Source: Paenibacillus radicis (ex Xue et al. 2023)
GTDB lineage: Bacteria; Bacillota; Bacilli; Paenibacillales; NBRC-103111
Assembly (NCBI RefSeq): GCF_024722015.1
Contig: NZ_JANQBD010000013.1
Span: forward strand, 174,694-238,693
Direction: 5' to 3'
Length of the DNA stretch: 64,000 bases
Below, in pieces: positions 15,983 to 24,915 of the stretch (positions within the stretch are counted from its first letter, which is position 1; every line of letters begins with the position of its first letter). The notes below the pieces were generated by a model that was not told the origin of the DNA, made no database searches, and saw only the letters and a list, made by a program, of their open reading frames with translations. A program made the translations under genes and the position numbers.

Positions 15983-17143
15983 TTATACTTCGTCTATTTT
16001 GACCCAACGGCGCTCCGCAATCGAGCGATCGACAGCTTCCAATACTTCCTGACACTTAACACCATCTACAAAATTAGGGACAGGCTGGCGGTCTTCCTCC
16101 AAAGCTTGCATCAATTCAACAACTTCATGGACAAAAGTGTGCTCGTATCCTATCGTATGACCAGCCGGCCACCAAGCATCCATATAAGCATGAGCCGGAT
16201 CAGTTGCCAGCACCCGACGGAAGCCTTGTACATCCTCTGCATCGTCCGTAAAATATACCTGAAGCTCGTTCATCCGTTCGAAGTCGAACTTCACACTGCC
16301 TTTACTGCCATTAATTTCAAAAGAGTTCGTGCAGCGATGCCCCGGAGCGAAACGAGTCGCTTCAAAGCTGCCCAACGCGCCGTTCTCAAAACGGCTCATA
16401 AACAAAGTCGCATCATCGACGGTTACAGCCCCTTTGGGCGCATCCTTACTGCCCTTGGCGCTGAGTCCTGTCATCGAGGTCGGCAATGGACGTTCCTTGA
16501 TGAACGTCTCACTCATTCCGATAACCTCCGTCATACCGCCGATCAAATAATGCGACAAGTCGATCAAATGTGCGCCCAGATCGCCATGTGAGCCTGAGCC
16601 AGCAATCTCCTTTTGCAGCCTCCATACAAGAGGGAAGTCCGGATCTACGATCCAATCCTGCAAAAACCATGCACGGAAATGATAGATTTGACCGAGGCGA
16701 CCTTCGTCAATCAGCTTCTTCGCGAGTTGAACCGCAGGTGCAAACCGGTAATTGAACCCTACCATATGCTTGACGCCCGCTTCCTCGGCAGCTCTCAGCA
16801 TCTCCCTCGAATCGGGAAGCGTCAGCGCAAGCGGCTTCTCGCAGAATAGATGCTTGCCAGCCTTGGCCGCGGCTAAGGCAATCTCCTTGTGCGCATCGCT
16901 TGGAGCGTTGATATCGATCAGATCGATATCATCCCGCTTCAGCAGCTCGCGCCAATCGGTTACGTACCCTTCCCAGCCGAATTGCTCGGCCGCCTGGGCC
17001 ACACCCGCTTCATCGCGGCCGCATATCAGCTTCATCACAGGACGCGATGACTTCGGGAAAAACATATGTAAATCACGGTAAGCATGACTATGAGCCTTGC
17101 CCATAAACTTATAACCAACCATTCCAACATTGATCTGCTTCAT
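15983..17143 (-). CDS. Gfo/Idh/MocA-family oxidoreductase
   Basis: A 386-aa NAD(P)-dependent sugar dehydrogenase. It starts MKQINVGMVGYKFMGKAHSH (Rossmann loop with the KAHSHAY variant seen in this subfamily), has CEKPLALT (about 95) and a C-terminal domain with GDLGAHLIDLSHYLIGG (about 175-195). An open frame continues upstream to 17,326, but the ATG at 17,143 has AGGAGGAG seven bases ahead. It leads the three-gene operon, 13 bases before the ThuA gene, and follows the LacI gene, which probably regulates it. Confidence 0.87.
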   Translation of the reverse strand: MKQINVGMVGYKFMGKAHSHAYRDLHMFFPKSSRPVMKLICGRDEAGVAQAAEQFGWEGYVTDWRELLKRDDIDLIDINAPSDAHKEIALAAAKAGKHLFCEKPLALTLPDSREMLRAAEEAGVKHMVGFNYRFAPAVQLAKKLIDEGRLGQIYHFRAWFLQDWIVDPDFPLVWRLQKEIAGSGSHGDLGAHLIDLSHYLIGGMTEVIGMSETFIKERPLPTSMTGLSAKGSKDAPKGAVTVDDATLFMSRFENGALGSFEATRFAPGHRCTNSFEINGSKGSVKFDFERMNELQVYFTDDAEDVQGFRRVLATDPAHAYMDAWWPAGHTIGYEHTFVHEVVELMQALEEDRQPVPNFVDGVKCQEVLEAVDRSIAERRWVKIDEV

Positions 17144-17170
17144 CCCAATTCTCCTCCTATCATATTGTGG

Positions 17171-17240
17171 CAGGAGTCTGTTCGACAAAAGTACCCATGA
17201 ATTTGTATTCACGTAGATTATATCGTCGAAAGGACTCCTG
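17171..17240 (-). promoter_or_regulatory. Imperfect inverted repeat around the operon promoter
   Basis: CAGGAGTCTGTTCGAC (17,171-17,186) and GTCGAAAGGACTCCTG (17,225-17,240) match as an inverted repeat with two mismatches. Between them, on the minus strand, TATAAT (17,219-17,224) is a good -10 hexamer for the oxidoreductase operon. Two half-sites on either side of a promoter suit looping or repression by the LacI-type protein encoded just upstream. This is inferred from position only. Confidence 0.4.
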
Positions 17241-17255
17241 GATAGATTTCCTTCT

Positions 17256-18278
17256 CTATGATTTATGGCAGGACTGCCTGATGATGAGCTCGGTTTCCAG
17301 CTTGAGCTGAAATCCCCCTGGCTCACCGTTCACCTGCTCCAGCAGCCGCTGTGCCGCCAGGCTGCCCATCTCATAGAACGGCACCGCTACACTCGTCAGC
17401 GGTGGATCCGTTACTCGGGCTGCGTCGGAATTATCGCAGCCAATTACAGCCACATCGCGGCCGGCTTCCCAGCCCAGCTCGCGCAGCCCTTGCATCAGCC
17501 CGATCGCCATCCGATCGTTCGCAGCGAACACAGCGTCGATCTCCTGACGACGCTCATATATTGCAGCAGCCGCACGATATCCGCTTGTGCGGCTATAATT
17601 GCCTTCATAGTACAAATGCGCCAGCTTCTCCGGCTCCATCCCTGATTCCCGCATAGCTTGGATATATCCTTGCCGACGATCCCCGCTGTTGGAAAACTGC
17701 GAAGAGCCGTTTAAGAAAGCTATTCGGCTGTATCCCTTTTCCAGCAAATGCCTCACAGCACGGTAGCTGCCTGCTGTATGGTCCGCATCCACCTCATTGA
17801 ACCGCTCGCCTGAGAAGTGCTGGTTGACCAAACAGAACGGATGCCCGCCCTCCTCCAGCTTCTTTAGCTGCAGCCTCTCACGTGTCGTATCGGCAGCGCC
17901 CAGAATAATGCATGCGTCTACCTTTTGCGAACGAAAAACATCATTGTAATCGCTATCTTCATCTTGCGAACGGAACATCAAGAGCAGATCGTAGCCCATT
18001 TCCTTTACTTTTGCACCTATTCCGCTTAATACCTCTGAGAAATAGTAGGTTGAAAACAGATGAACCTTTGGAACATAAGGAAGCACAACGCCCAAGTTAC
18101 CGCTTCTGCGGCGGGCAAAGCTCTGAGCAATCGCATTGGGATGATAGTTTAGGGTCTTCGCTGCTTCCAGTACCCGCTGCTTCGTTTCTTCTTTCATCGG
18201 ACCTATGCCGTTGAATACCCTCGAAACAGTAGCTTCGGATACTCCCGCTAACTCAGCAACTTCCTTTCTGGTTACAAT
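17256..18278 (-). CDS. LacI-family transcriptional regulator with a probable ATT start codon
   Basis: A 340-aa LacI-type repressor. The DNA-binding head (VTRKEVAELAGVSEATVSRV, then FNGIGPMKEETK) is complete only if translation starts upstream of the first ATG (18,197), which would cut off half of the helix-turn-helix. In frame, the only well-placed start is ATT at 18,278, eight bases after AAAGGGGGG. The ligand-binding domain (about 60-340) has the LacI/RbsB fold (GNLGVVLPYV, VIGCDNSDAARVTDPPLTSV). It precedes the oxidoreductase/ThuA operon and likely responds to its sugar. The ATT start is inferred and would limit expression. Confidence 0.85.
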   Translation of the reverse strand: MVTRKEVAELAGVSEATVSRVFNGIGPMKEETKQRVLEAAKTLNYHPNAIAQSFARRRSGNLGVVLPYVPKVHLFSTYYFSEVLSGIGAKVKEMGYDLLLMFRSQDEDSDYNDVFRSQKVDACIILGAADTTRERLQLKKLEEGGHPFCLVNQHFSGERFNEVDADHTAGSYRAVRHLLEKGYSRIAFLNGSSQFSNSGDRRQGYIQAMRESGMEPEKLAHLYYEGNYSRTSGYRAAAAIYERRQEIDAVFAANDRMAIGLMQGLRELGWEAGRDVAVIGCDNSDAARVTDPPLTSVAVPFYEMGSLAAQRLLEQVNGEPGGFQLKLETELIIRQSCHKS

Positions 18279-18467
18279 AAGGATGTCCCCCCTTTATAGG
18301 ATAAAATTTGAAAATTTATGATTTATGTACACGCGTTCATTTTCTCATGGAGTATGTATGTTGTCAATGCTCTTCTTACTGCTTTTTCGTTTCTCATCCC
18401 TTCATTTACAATTCGGAAGGCCAGCCGTCAAGGGCCAGCCAATAATCCGCGTATCTGACCGTGTCAC

Positions 18468-19322
18468 TCAAAATCTGCCATAAGCTTTGGCGTAACGATG
18501 AATTTTTCTAAAAATCCTCTTATCCTTCAGCTTGCAAAATATATACGGATCCGGACATGTGTTGACCTCCAGCACCCACGGATGCAGGCGTTCATCCAGC
18601 GCAACATCCAAGCCTATTTCTTTAAGTCGACGAAATCTGGAATGCAGCTGATGAGCTGTTTTCAAGCCAAGTGCATTAAGACGAGCAATGTATTTACGCT
18701 TCTCATTTCCGGTTAGATAGGGCGACAATAATGTCTCTATTGGCTTGAGCTTTCCTCCGTTGTGAACGTTCGTGACCACTTTTCTGGGATCACCCACACG
18801 GCCGATTACGCCGGTAGTCTCCCATTTTTTTTGCGGCGTTTGCTGTACCATAACACGGATATCAAAACGTCGATTGCGGTATTTTGTCAGATTGATACCT
18901 TTTTGCACTAAGTAAAGTCTATTTTTCGTACGTTTAAGAATGGAATTATACAGATCCTCAAAATTTGTAAAGCTCCTGACATCCAGACCATTCTGATAGC
19001 GGAAGCTCTCCCCATCTCCCTCCGAACCTATTGAAGTCATTTCCACTTTCATAACTCCATTCCCATAGGTCCCTTTATCCGGCTTAATGTAAACCATTTT
19101 ATATTTTCCCAGCAGCTCACGGAGCGATGCCCTTGATAATTTCATTGTATCTGGAATATACATTCTCATCTCGGGTTTCTTTAATAACACTTTTGTTTTC
19201 TTCCATTTGCTTATGACATAGCCTTGAGCTTTGCCGATCCCACTACCTGGAGCTTTACCTGAGACCTTCACTTTAACCTTGTCCTTGCTCTTGATAAAGA
19301 CTTTGCCCTTGATTGTGCGCAT
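18468..19322 (-). CDS. YheC/YheD-family ATP-grasp protein
   Basis: A 284-aa protein of the YheC/D family, ATP-grasp proteins linked to spore coat or cortex in Bacillus. Visible parts are MVYIKPDKGTYGNGV (about 77-91, ATP-binding lysine and glycine loop), RRFDIRVMVQQ (about 150-160) and the metal-binding end LHPWVLEVNTCPD (about 245). A basic N-terminal stretch (KSKDKVKVKVSGKA) precedes the domain. AAAGGTGG is six bases before the ATG at 19,322; the GTG at 19,331 lies inside this site. The substrate is unknown. It is a single gene between its own flanks. Confidence 0.8.
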   Translation of the reverse strand: MRTIKGKVFIKSKDKVKVKVSGKAPGSGIGKAQGYVISKWKKTKVLLKKPEMRMYIPDTMKLSRASLRELLGKYKMVYIKPDKGTYGNGVMKVEMTSIGSEGDGESFRYQNGLDVRSFTNFEDLYNSILKRTKNRLYLVQKGINLTKYRNRRFDIRVMVQQTPQKKWETTGVIGRVGDPRKVVTNVHNGGKLKPIETLLSPYLTGNEKRKYIARLNALGLKTAHQLHSRFRRLKEIGLDVALDERLHPWVLEVNTCPDPYIFCKLKDKRIFRKIHRYAKAYGRF

Positions 19323-19440
19323 AATGTCCACCTTTCTCTAATTACCTGATTCCGCCAAAATCTAAACATCTTATTGTATGCGGTACAAATGCTCCTTGTC
19401 AGAGGCTAATGCCCAAATTAAAGGGCAGGTCCGTATGGCA

Positions 19441-19490
19441 AAAAAACAAAAAAATCGGCCTAATCGCAAATCTCTGCGAATTAGAACCGA
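19441..19490 (-). terminator. Rho-independent terminator of the CcdC-like gene
   Basis: On the minus strand TCGGTTCTAATTCGCA pairs with TGCGATTAGGCCGA (19,455-19,490), followed by a T-rich run (19,454-19,441). Confidence 0.8.
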
Positions 19491-19498
19491 CTCTTTAC

Positions 19499-20029
19499 TT
19501 AAGCTGATTTTGTATTCAGGTCGAGCTGTTTTTCCTTTCGAAGCAAGTGAATAAAATACCGCATGTAGTAAGCAATCAGAACAAAGAAAATGCCTACCGT
19601 CAACGGATCTTTCGTAAAATCCTGCATAGAATTAGCCGCGGCAGCCTGCGCCGCCGGGTCTTGCAGATACATCCCGATCAATCTGTATCCAATCCGGCTC
19701 ATAAATAATACGAGCACAGCAACCTCTATTCCGATATGGGTGCAATAATACCAGCCGTCCTGCCTTTTCTCGAAACGCAGATGCTTGACCGCATAGTAGC
19801 TCAGCACCAAGCCGCCAGCCATCCCAACCACGTCCGCGACAAAATTGATAGGATGCAGCATCCCCATATAAAGGAATACGCAGCCCAGCACTCCAAACAT
19901 TACAGACCGGAAGATCAGGCGGGATCGGGTCAGCTTTTGGAAACCAACCGAACGCTTAAACCTTCGGTAGAGCATAAAAGCGATCAGCACCGTGAAGCCC
20001 GCTGTTATTGCAATATGCCGAACATCCAT
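19499..20029 (-). CDS. CcdC-like integral membrane protein
   Basis: A 176-aa protein with about four or five hydrophobic segments (starting HIAITAGFTVLIAFMLY, then FRSVMFGVLGCVFLYMGML, FVADVVGMAGGLVLSYYAV, VAVLVLFMSRIGYRLIGMY, TVGIFFVLIAYYMRYFI). The layout and the linker HLRFEKRQDGWYYCTH resemble the CcdC/DUF1453 family tied to cytochrome c maturation in Bacillus, but the match is by eye. Its ribosome binding site is the end of the repeated hairpin element at 20,038-20,076. Confidence 0.55.
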   Translation of the reverse strand: MDVRHIAITAGFTVLIAFMLYRRFKRSVGFQKLTRSRLIFRSVMFGVLGCVFLYMGMLHPINFVADVVGMAGGLVLSYYAVKHLRFEKRQDGWYYCTHIGIEVAVLVLFMSRIGYRLIGMYLQDPAAQAAAANSMQDFTKDPLTVGIFFVLIAYYMRYFIHLLRKEKQLDLNTKSA

Positions 20030-20037
20030 GGTTTTAT

Positions 20038-20076
20038 CCTCCTAAGAGTTTCGTTATAGCGAAACTGCTTCGTAAG
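20038..20076 (-). repeat. Hairpin-plus-ribosome-site repeat, copy 1
   Basis: On the minus strand CTTACGAAG, then GTTTCGCTATAACGAAAC (a hairpin), then TCTTAGGAGG, where AGGAGG is the ribosome site of the CcdC-like gene. A second copy stands before the transporter permease (36,353-36,392). See the findings. Confidence 0.7.
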
Positions 20077-20137
20077 CCTTGCTTTTTTTTCTTAAGCCCA
20101 ACTAACTTCATTTGAAGTTACTCAAGCACAAAATAAC

Positions 20138-21727
20138 TCAGGGCGCGTTCTCCAGAAATTTCGCGGTCGGATTTTTCTCCATCGCTGAACGCATTGCGTA
20201 CTCGCTTTCGAATAACACTACATAGTTGTCATCCTTATCCTTCACAAGCTGGGAATTAATACGGAATTTACTTGGATCAATTTTATCTTTATCGTCCACC
20301 AGCCAACGGGCAAACTGGAAGTTAGTCCGCTGCAGCATTACATCCACTCCGTATTCACCCTTCATCCGGTATTCAAATACTTCAAACTGAAGCTGGCCGA
20401 CGACACCGAGAATCATATCCTCAAAGCCAATCGTTTTGAACACTTGAATGGTGCCTTCCTCCGTCAGCTGATCGACGCCCTTTTGAAACTGCTTATGCCT
20501 AAGCGCATTTTTCACAGTAACTTTCGAGAACAGCTCCGGTGAAAAGGTCGGCAGCTCATCGAACTGCACATTGCCGCCTTGAGATAATGAATCACCAAGC
20601 CTAAATATACCTGGATCAAACAATCCGATGATATCGCCCGGATAGGCCTCCTCAACGATGTCACGGTCTTGTGCAAGGAATTGTTGAGGCTGAGCCAGCT
20701 TAATATCCTTACCTACGCGCACGTGCTTAACGGACATTCCACGCTCGAATTTACCTGAGCAAATACGCAGAAACGCGATCCGGTCACGATGAGCAGGATT
20801 CATGTTGGCTTGAATCTTAAAGATATAACCCGAAAATTTCTCGTTAAGAGGGTCTATTTGGCCCTCGTTGCTCCGCCGCGGTGTAGGTGTCGGTGCCAGC
20901 TTCAGGAAATTCTCAAGAAACGTCTGCACGCCGAAATTATTGATCGCACTGCCAAAAAATACAGGTGTCAGCTCACCTGAGCGCACCTTTTCAAAATCAA
21001 ACTCATCTCCCGCTACATCGAGAAGCTCCAAATCCTGCACCAGCTGATCGTAGAAAAATTCGCCTGCAATTCCTTTAACAATATCATCCTCGTAGCCGGT
21101 TACCTTTTGCACTTGAATTTCCTTATGATCATCGCCCTGGAACAGCTCCACTTGTGTCTGCGCCCGGTCATACACACCACGGAATTGCTTGCCTGAGCCG
21201 ATCGGCCAGTTCATTGGATAGGAACGAATGCCTAATACTTGCTCCAACTCCTCCAGCAAATCAAACGGATTCTGGCCTTCACGGTCGAGCTTGTTAATGA
21301 ACGTAAAAATCGGAATTCCCCTTCTACGGCATACCTGGAACAGCTTCTTGGTCTGCGCCTCGACCCCTTTGGCGGAATCGATCAGCATCACCGCGCTGTC
21401 CGCAGCGGTTAAGGTCCGATAGGTATCTTCTGAGAAGTCCTGGTGACCAGGGGTATCCAGAATATTTACCCGATGGCCCTCGTAATCAAACTGCATAACG
21501 CTTGACGTTACCGAGATCCCTCTCTGCTTCTCAATTTCCATCCAGTCGGATGTCGCGTGCTTGCTCGCTTTCCGGCCTTTAACCGTTCCTGCAAGGCGAA
21601 TAGCGCCTCCAAACAGCAGCAGCTTCTCAGTTAATGTTGTTTTCCCCGCATCGGGGTGGGAAATAATTGCGAAGGTACGGCGTTTAAGTACCTCTTCTTG
21701 CATTTTTTGTGGTGTATCCATGCTCAT
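20138..21727 (-). CDS. prfC: Peptide chain release factor 3
   Basis: A 529-aa translational GTPase that removes RF1/RF2 from the ribosome after termination. G1 is SHPDAGKTTLTEKLL (about 24), G2 lies in the EKQRGISVTSS switch, G3 is DTPGHQDF (about 90) and G4 is FINKLDRE (about 145), followed by the RF3-specific C-terminal domain (GVVGQLQFEVFEYRMK, near 455). Length and motifs agree with full-length RF3. It is 21 bases upstream of the phosphoesterase gene on the same strand, so they may share a transcript. Confidence 0.95.
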   Translation of the reverse strand: MSMDTPQKMQEEVLKRRTFAIISHPDAGKTTLTEKLLLFGGAIRLAGTVKGRKASKHATSDWMEIEKQRGISVTSSVMQFDYEGHRVNILDTPGHQDFSEDTYRTLTAADSAVMLIDSAKGVEAQTKKLFQVCRRRGIPIFTFINKLDREGQNPFDLLEELEQVLGIRSYPMNWPIGSGKQFRGVYDRAQTQVELFQGDDHKEIQVQKVTGYEDDIVKGIAGEFFYDQLVQDLELLDVAGDEFDFEKVRSGELTPVFFGSAINNFGVQTFLENFLKLAPTPTPRRSNEGQIDPLNEKFSGYIFKIQANMNPAHRDRIAFLRICSGKFERGMSVKHVRVGKDIKLAQPQQFLAQDRDIVEEAYPGDIIGLFDPGIFRLGDSLSQGGNVQFDELPTFSPELFSKVTVKNALRHKQFQKGVDQLTEEGTIQVFKTIGFEDMILGVVGQLQFEVFEYRMKGEYGVDVMLQRTNFQFARWLVDDKDKIDPSKFRINSQLVKDKDDNYVVLFESEYAMRSAMEKNPTAKFLENAP

Positions 21728-21748
21728 TTGATTGAATTTCCTTCCTCG

Positions 21749-22816
21749 TCAATAAGTTAGCTTAATATTCCAATCCGCTTCCTTTAACCAACTGCGATTG
21801 CTGAATTCGCGTCCCCGCACCAATACATGATCCTTGAATACTTGAACGTACAAGCCTTGCGATTTATCCTTGGTAGCATCATTCTGAAAATTACGGCCAA
21901 GCACCCGTCCAACGGATGAATTATGGAAGTAATGGAATGTTTCTTTCACATAATGCTCTGTACCATTTTGAAAATCCTGATGCCTGTGACCGCAGAAGAC
22001 AAACACATTTTTATAAAATTTCAACAGCTCACGGAACTGCTTCGCCCGGATCAACTGATGGCTGCCGCCATCCGAACCAATAGGAGGCAGTGGCTGATGG
22101 GTCATAACAAACATCGGTTTACCGTTATATTTAGCAAGCTGCTCCTTGAACCAATCCATCTGCTCATCCGAATACCAAGCGCCTTCCCCAACCTCCGGCT
22201 TTTCCTGCACATATGCTTCCTGAGACATCACGATGAGCGGAAACCCTTTGATCACAGCGGTTTGGTAGGTCTTATCCATTTTGAAAAACTTCTGGAAGCG
22301 TTCGCGAGCCTGCCAATCCGTCTTTCCATTAGGAACCGTATCCTTGTTAAAGGCTCCCTTCTTGTCGATCCAAATATCATAATAATCATGATTGCCCATG
22401 TTCGCATATAGGGGAGGCAGCTTGTAGGCTGACAAGAGCTTTTGGAGCTCAGCGTAGCCGTCATCTCCTCCATAGTCCGTTAAATCGCCTGTCAACACAA
22501 TCGCATCAATAGGGGATTCGAACTTCTTTATATCCTCCAGCGCTTCCTTCATATGCTTGATTGTATTCGGATCATAGACTGAAATATGAAGATCACTCAG
22601 CAGCATAAACGAAAATAACGGGGATTTGTCATCCTCAGGTGTTGCTTTAGACTCAGGAGGTTCCTGCTTGGGTAAAGCTGCCACTGGATCGGATTTAGCT
22701 TTAACTACATTTTGAGATTCAACGGATCTTTGAAGCAATTTTACCAAAGCTGTAGTTGCTGCACTAATCATAACGATCAAACCAAGCATCCATCGGATAA
22801 AAGCCCGTCTGGACAT
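21749..22816 (-). CDS. Exported or membrane-anchored metallophosphoesterase
   Basis: A 355-aa calcineurin-like phosphoesterase. The metal-binding blocks are LLSDLHIS (about 82), LTGDLTDYGGDD (about 122), GNHDYYD (about 152), MTHQPLP (about 225) and FCGHRHQ (about 264). The N-terminus MSRRAFIRWMLGLIVMISAA has a twin-arginine-like SRRxF motif before a hydrophobic segment, so export by Tat or an N-terminal anchor is likely. The frame is open to 22,963, but GGGGGG lies eight bases before the ATG at 22,816. Its substrate is unknown. Confidence 0.85.
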   Translation of the reverse strand: MSRRAFIRWMLGLIVMISAATTALVKLLQRSVESQNVVKAKSDPVAALPKQEPPESKATPEDDKSPLFSFMLLSDLHISVYDPNTIKHMKEALEDIKKFESPIDAIVLTGDLTDYGGDDGYAELQKLLSAYKLPPLYANMGNHDYYDIWIDKKGAFNKDTVPNGKTDWQARERFQKFFKMDKTYQTAVIKGFPLIVMSQEAYVQEKPEVGEGAWYSDEQMDWFKEQLAKYNGKPMFVMTHQPLPPIGSDGGSHQLIRAKQFRELLKFYKNVFVFCGHRHQDFQNGTEHYVKETFHYFHNSSVGRVLGRNFQNDATKDKSQGLYVQVFKDHVLVRGREFSNRSWLKEADWNIKLTY

Positions 22817-22961
22817 AAAAAATTCCCCCCACGCTAATAGCTCTCTGTTTATGGTCGAAACGGGTTGTGACACATTCTCTTTATTATATCCTGTTACGCC
22901 CTCGACTGCATCTTTTTTACATGGTCTATTTTTTGAAGATGCATGGAATCGGCGAAAATAC

Positions 22962-23006
22962 AAAAAGATGTTGATGAGGAACTGAATTCCACACCAACAT
23001 CTTTTT
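22962..23006. terminator. Bidirectional terminator after the RCC1 gene
   Basis: AAAAAGATGTTG (22,962-22,973) and CAACATCTTTTT (22,995-23,006) form a perfect 12-base stem with A and T runs at the base, able to end the leftward RCC1-protein transcript. Confidence 0.75.
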
Positions 23007-23041
23007 AGCTGTTAATCAGATCTTTAATAACTTCGAAGCTA

Positions 23042-24856
23042 TTACTTGGTAGATTGGACTTCCTGCGCCTCAAGCATCGTTACAGTCACAGGCGAGCTTG
23101 CTGGAGACACATTGCCTGCAGCATCCTTTGCTTTTACAGTGAAAGTGTACTCAGCGGTTGGAACTAACCCATCAATGACATACTCTGCAGACGGACTGCT
23201 GCCAATAAGCATGCTTCCACTGTAAATATCATATCCGGCTACACCGCGGTTATCCGTAGATTCGCCCCATTGAAGCTGAACCCTTGTGGTAGAATATCCT
23301 GCTACCTTCAGCTTATCCGGAGTCGAAGGCGCAGCCTGATCCTGCTCTTCTGCGTTAATACGGGATACTTGAACCGGTATGCGAGAAGCACTCGTCAAGC
23401 CGTTGCCAAGCTGGCCAGCCCCATTATCTCCCCATGAATATACGGTTCCCTTGACATTTCTCGCAGCACTTGTATAGGCTCCTGCTGCAATATAGGTGGC
23501 TTCTGTTACCGTACTCACCTGAACAGGAGCGAGACGATCTGCTGTCGTTCCGTCTCCCAGCTGTCCGAAGTGGTTATTTCCCCACGACCAGATCGATCCG
23601 TCGTTTCGGATAACCACACTGTGTAGCCCCCCGGCGGCTATTACTCTAACATCATTCAATTGTGAAATTTGTTCAGGGGAGCTGCTGACTGTCAATCCAT
23701 TGTTGCCAAGCTGGCCTTTCTTGTTATCTCCCCACGACCATACCGCACCATCTTGGCCTAGCGCCAAGCCGTGAGCCCCTCCTGCAGAGATAGCTTTCAC
23801 CTGTGGCAATCCGGCAACCTTAATGGGGCTTAGACGGTTCGTCTGCGTTCCATCTCCAAGTTGTCCCTCTTGATTAGCTCCCCATGCCCACACCGTGCCA
23901 TCATTTTTTAACGCAAAATTGAACAAACTCGATGTCGCGATCGCTCGAATGTCATTTAATCCGTTGACCTTGGCAGGTATCGTGCGAACTCCCGTTGTTC
24001 CGTCTCCCAGCTGCCCGTAATCATTATTGCCCCATGCCCATACCGTGCCATCCTTCTTTAATGCAATAGTATGAAGCATTCCAGCCGCAATCGCTTTTAC
24101 CCCTTCAAGGGCTTGTACCGGCTTAGAGGAGGACTTGACTGTCCCAACCCCTAATTGTCCAAAGCTGTTGTTCCCCCAGCTCCACACCGAGCCATCCGCT
24201 TGCAAGGCTACACTATGTAATCCTCCCGCATACACGGCGCTAACAACTGACAATCCCCTCACTTGAACGGGTACTAACTGCTGCTTATTTGTCCCGTCTC
24301 CCAGCTGTCCTGAATCGTTATTGCCCCATGCCCATACTGTGCCTTCAGCTCCAACCGACAACGAATGGTTCTGCCCTACTGAAATTGATTCCCATATTTG
24401 CAATGGAGCAGCAGTATCAGGAACTACTACAGCCGTTGTTACAGGCGCTTCTATAACAGGAACGATTGCTTGAGAAGGTATTGTAAGACTAACTGCGTTA
24501 CTCTGCCCCGACTTGTTCCCTGCTGCATCCTTGGCTCTCACTGCGAAGCTGTAGCTGCTCCCCGGTAGCAGCCCGTAGACCGAATAGGACACACTGTATG
24601 CTGCTTTGGAAACCGTTGTGGCATTCAGATTTCCATTGCTGAATATTTCATAACCTGTAACTCCCACATTATCCGTGGAAGCGTTCCAATTCAATGTTGC
24701 TGTTGTATCCGTCCAGGTTTGCAGACGCAGGTTTGCCGGTGTCGAAGGCGCGCTTGTGTCCTGAGTATCCAGAGCCGCCTGAACTACTGCCGCATTGCTC
24801 ATAACGAGCAAAATCGGCAATGTTATAGCAGCTGTTTTCTTAAATTTGCGAATCAT
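23042..24856 (-). CDS. Secreted protein with two FN3 domains around a seven-repeat RCC1 propeller
   Basis: About 604 aa. A signal peptide (IRKFKKTAAITLPILLVMS, cleavage near VVQA-A) is followed by a fibronectin type III domain (about 35-125), seven RCC1 repeats (about 150-495, each with a xVWxWGxNxxGQLG block, enough for a complete seven-blade propeller) and a second FN3 domain (about 508-592). The role is unknown; this architecture is common in surface proteins of Paenibacillus, for adhesion or carbohydrate contact. Two starts are possible: ATG 24,856 directly before the signal peptide, or ATG 24,892 with GAGG four bases ahead. It lies 23 bases after the SLH-collagen gene, so the two surface proteins are probably co-transcribed. 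Confidence 0.85.
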   Translation of the reverse strand: MIRKFKKTAAITLPILLVMSNAAVVQAALDTQDTSAPSTPANLRLQTWTDTTATLNWNASTDNVGVTGYEIFSNGNLNATTVSKAAYSVSYSVYGLLPGSSYSFAVRAKDAAGNKSGQSNAVSLTIPSQAIVPVIEAPVTTAVVVPDTAAPLQIWESISVGQNHSLSVGAEGTVWAWGNNDSGQLGDGTNKQQLVPVQVRGLSVVSAVYAGGLHSVALQADGSVWSWGNNSFGQLGVGTVKSSSKPVQALEGVKAIAAGMLHTIALKKDGTVWAWGNNDYGQLGDGTTGVRTIPAKVNGLNDIRAIATSSLFNFALKNDGTVWAWGANQEGQLGDGTQTNRLSPIKVAGLPQVKAISAGGAHGLALGQDGAVWSWGDNKKGQLGNNGLTVSSSPEQISQLNDVRVIAAGGLHSVVIRNDGSIWSWGNNHFGQLGDGTTADRLAPVQVSTVTEATYIAAGAYTSAARNVKGTVYSWGDNGAGQLGNGLTSASRIPVQVSRINAEEQDQAAPSTPDKLKVAGYSTTRVQLQWGESTDNRGVAGYDIYSGSMLIGSSPSAEYVIDGLVPTAEYTFTVKAKDAAGNVSPASSPVTVTMLEAQEVQSTK

Positions 24857-24915
24857 AGGCTGGTCATCGCCCCCTCTTGAAAGTCTCTCCATTAATCCTC
24901 ATACAGCGTATAGAT

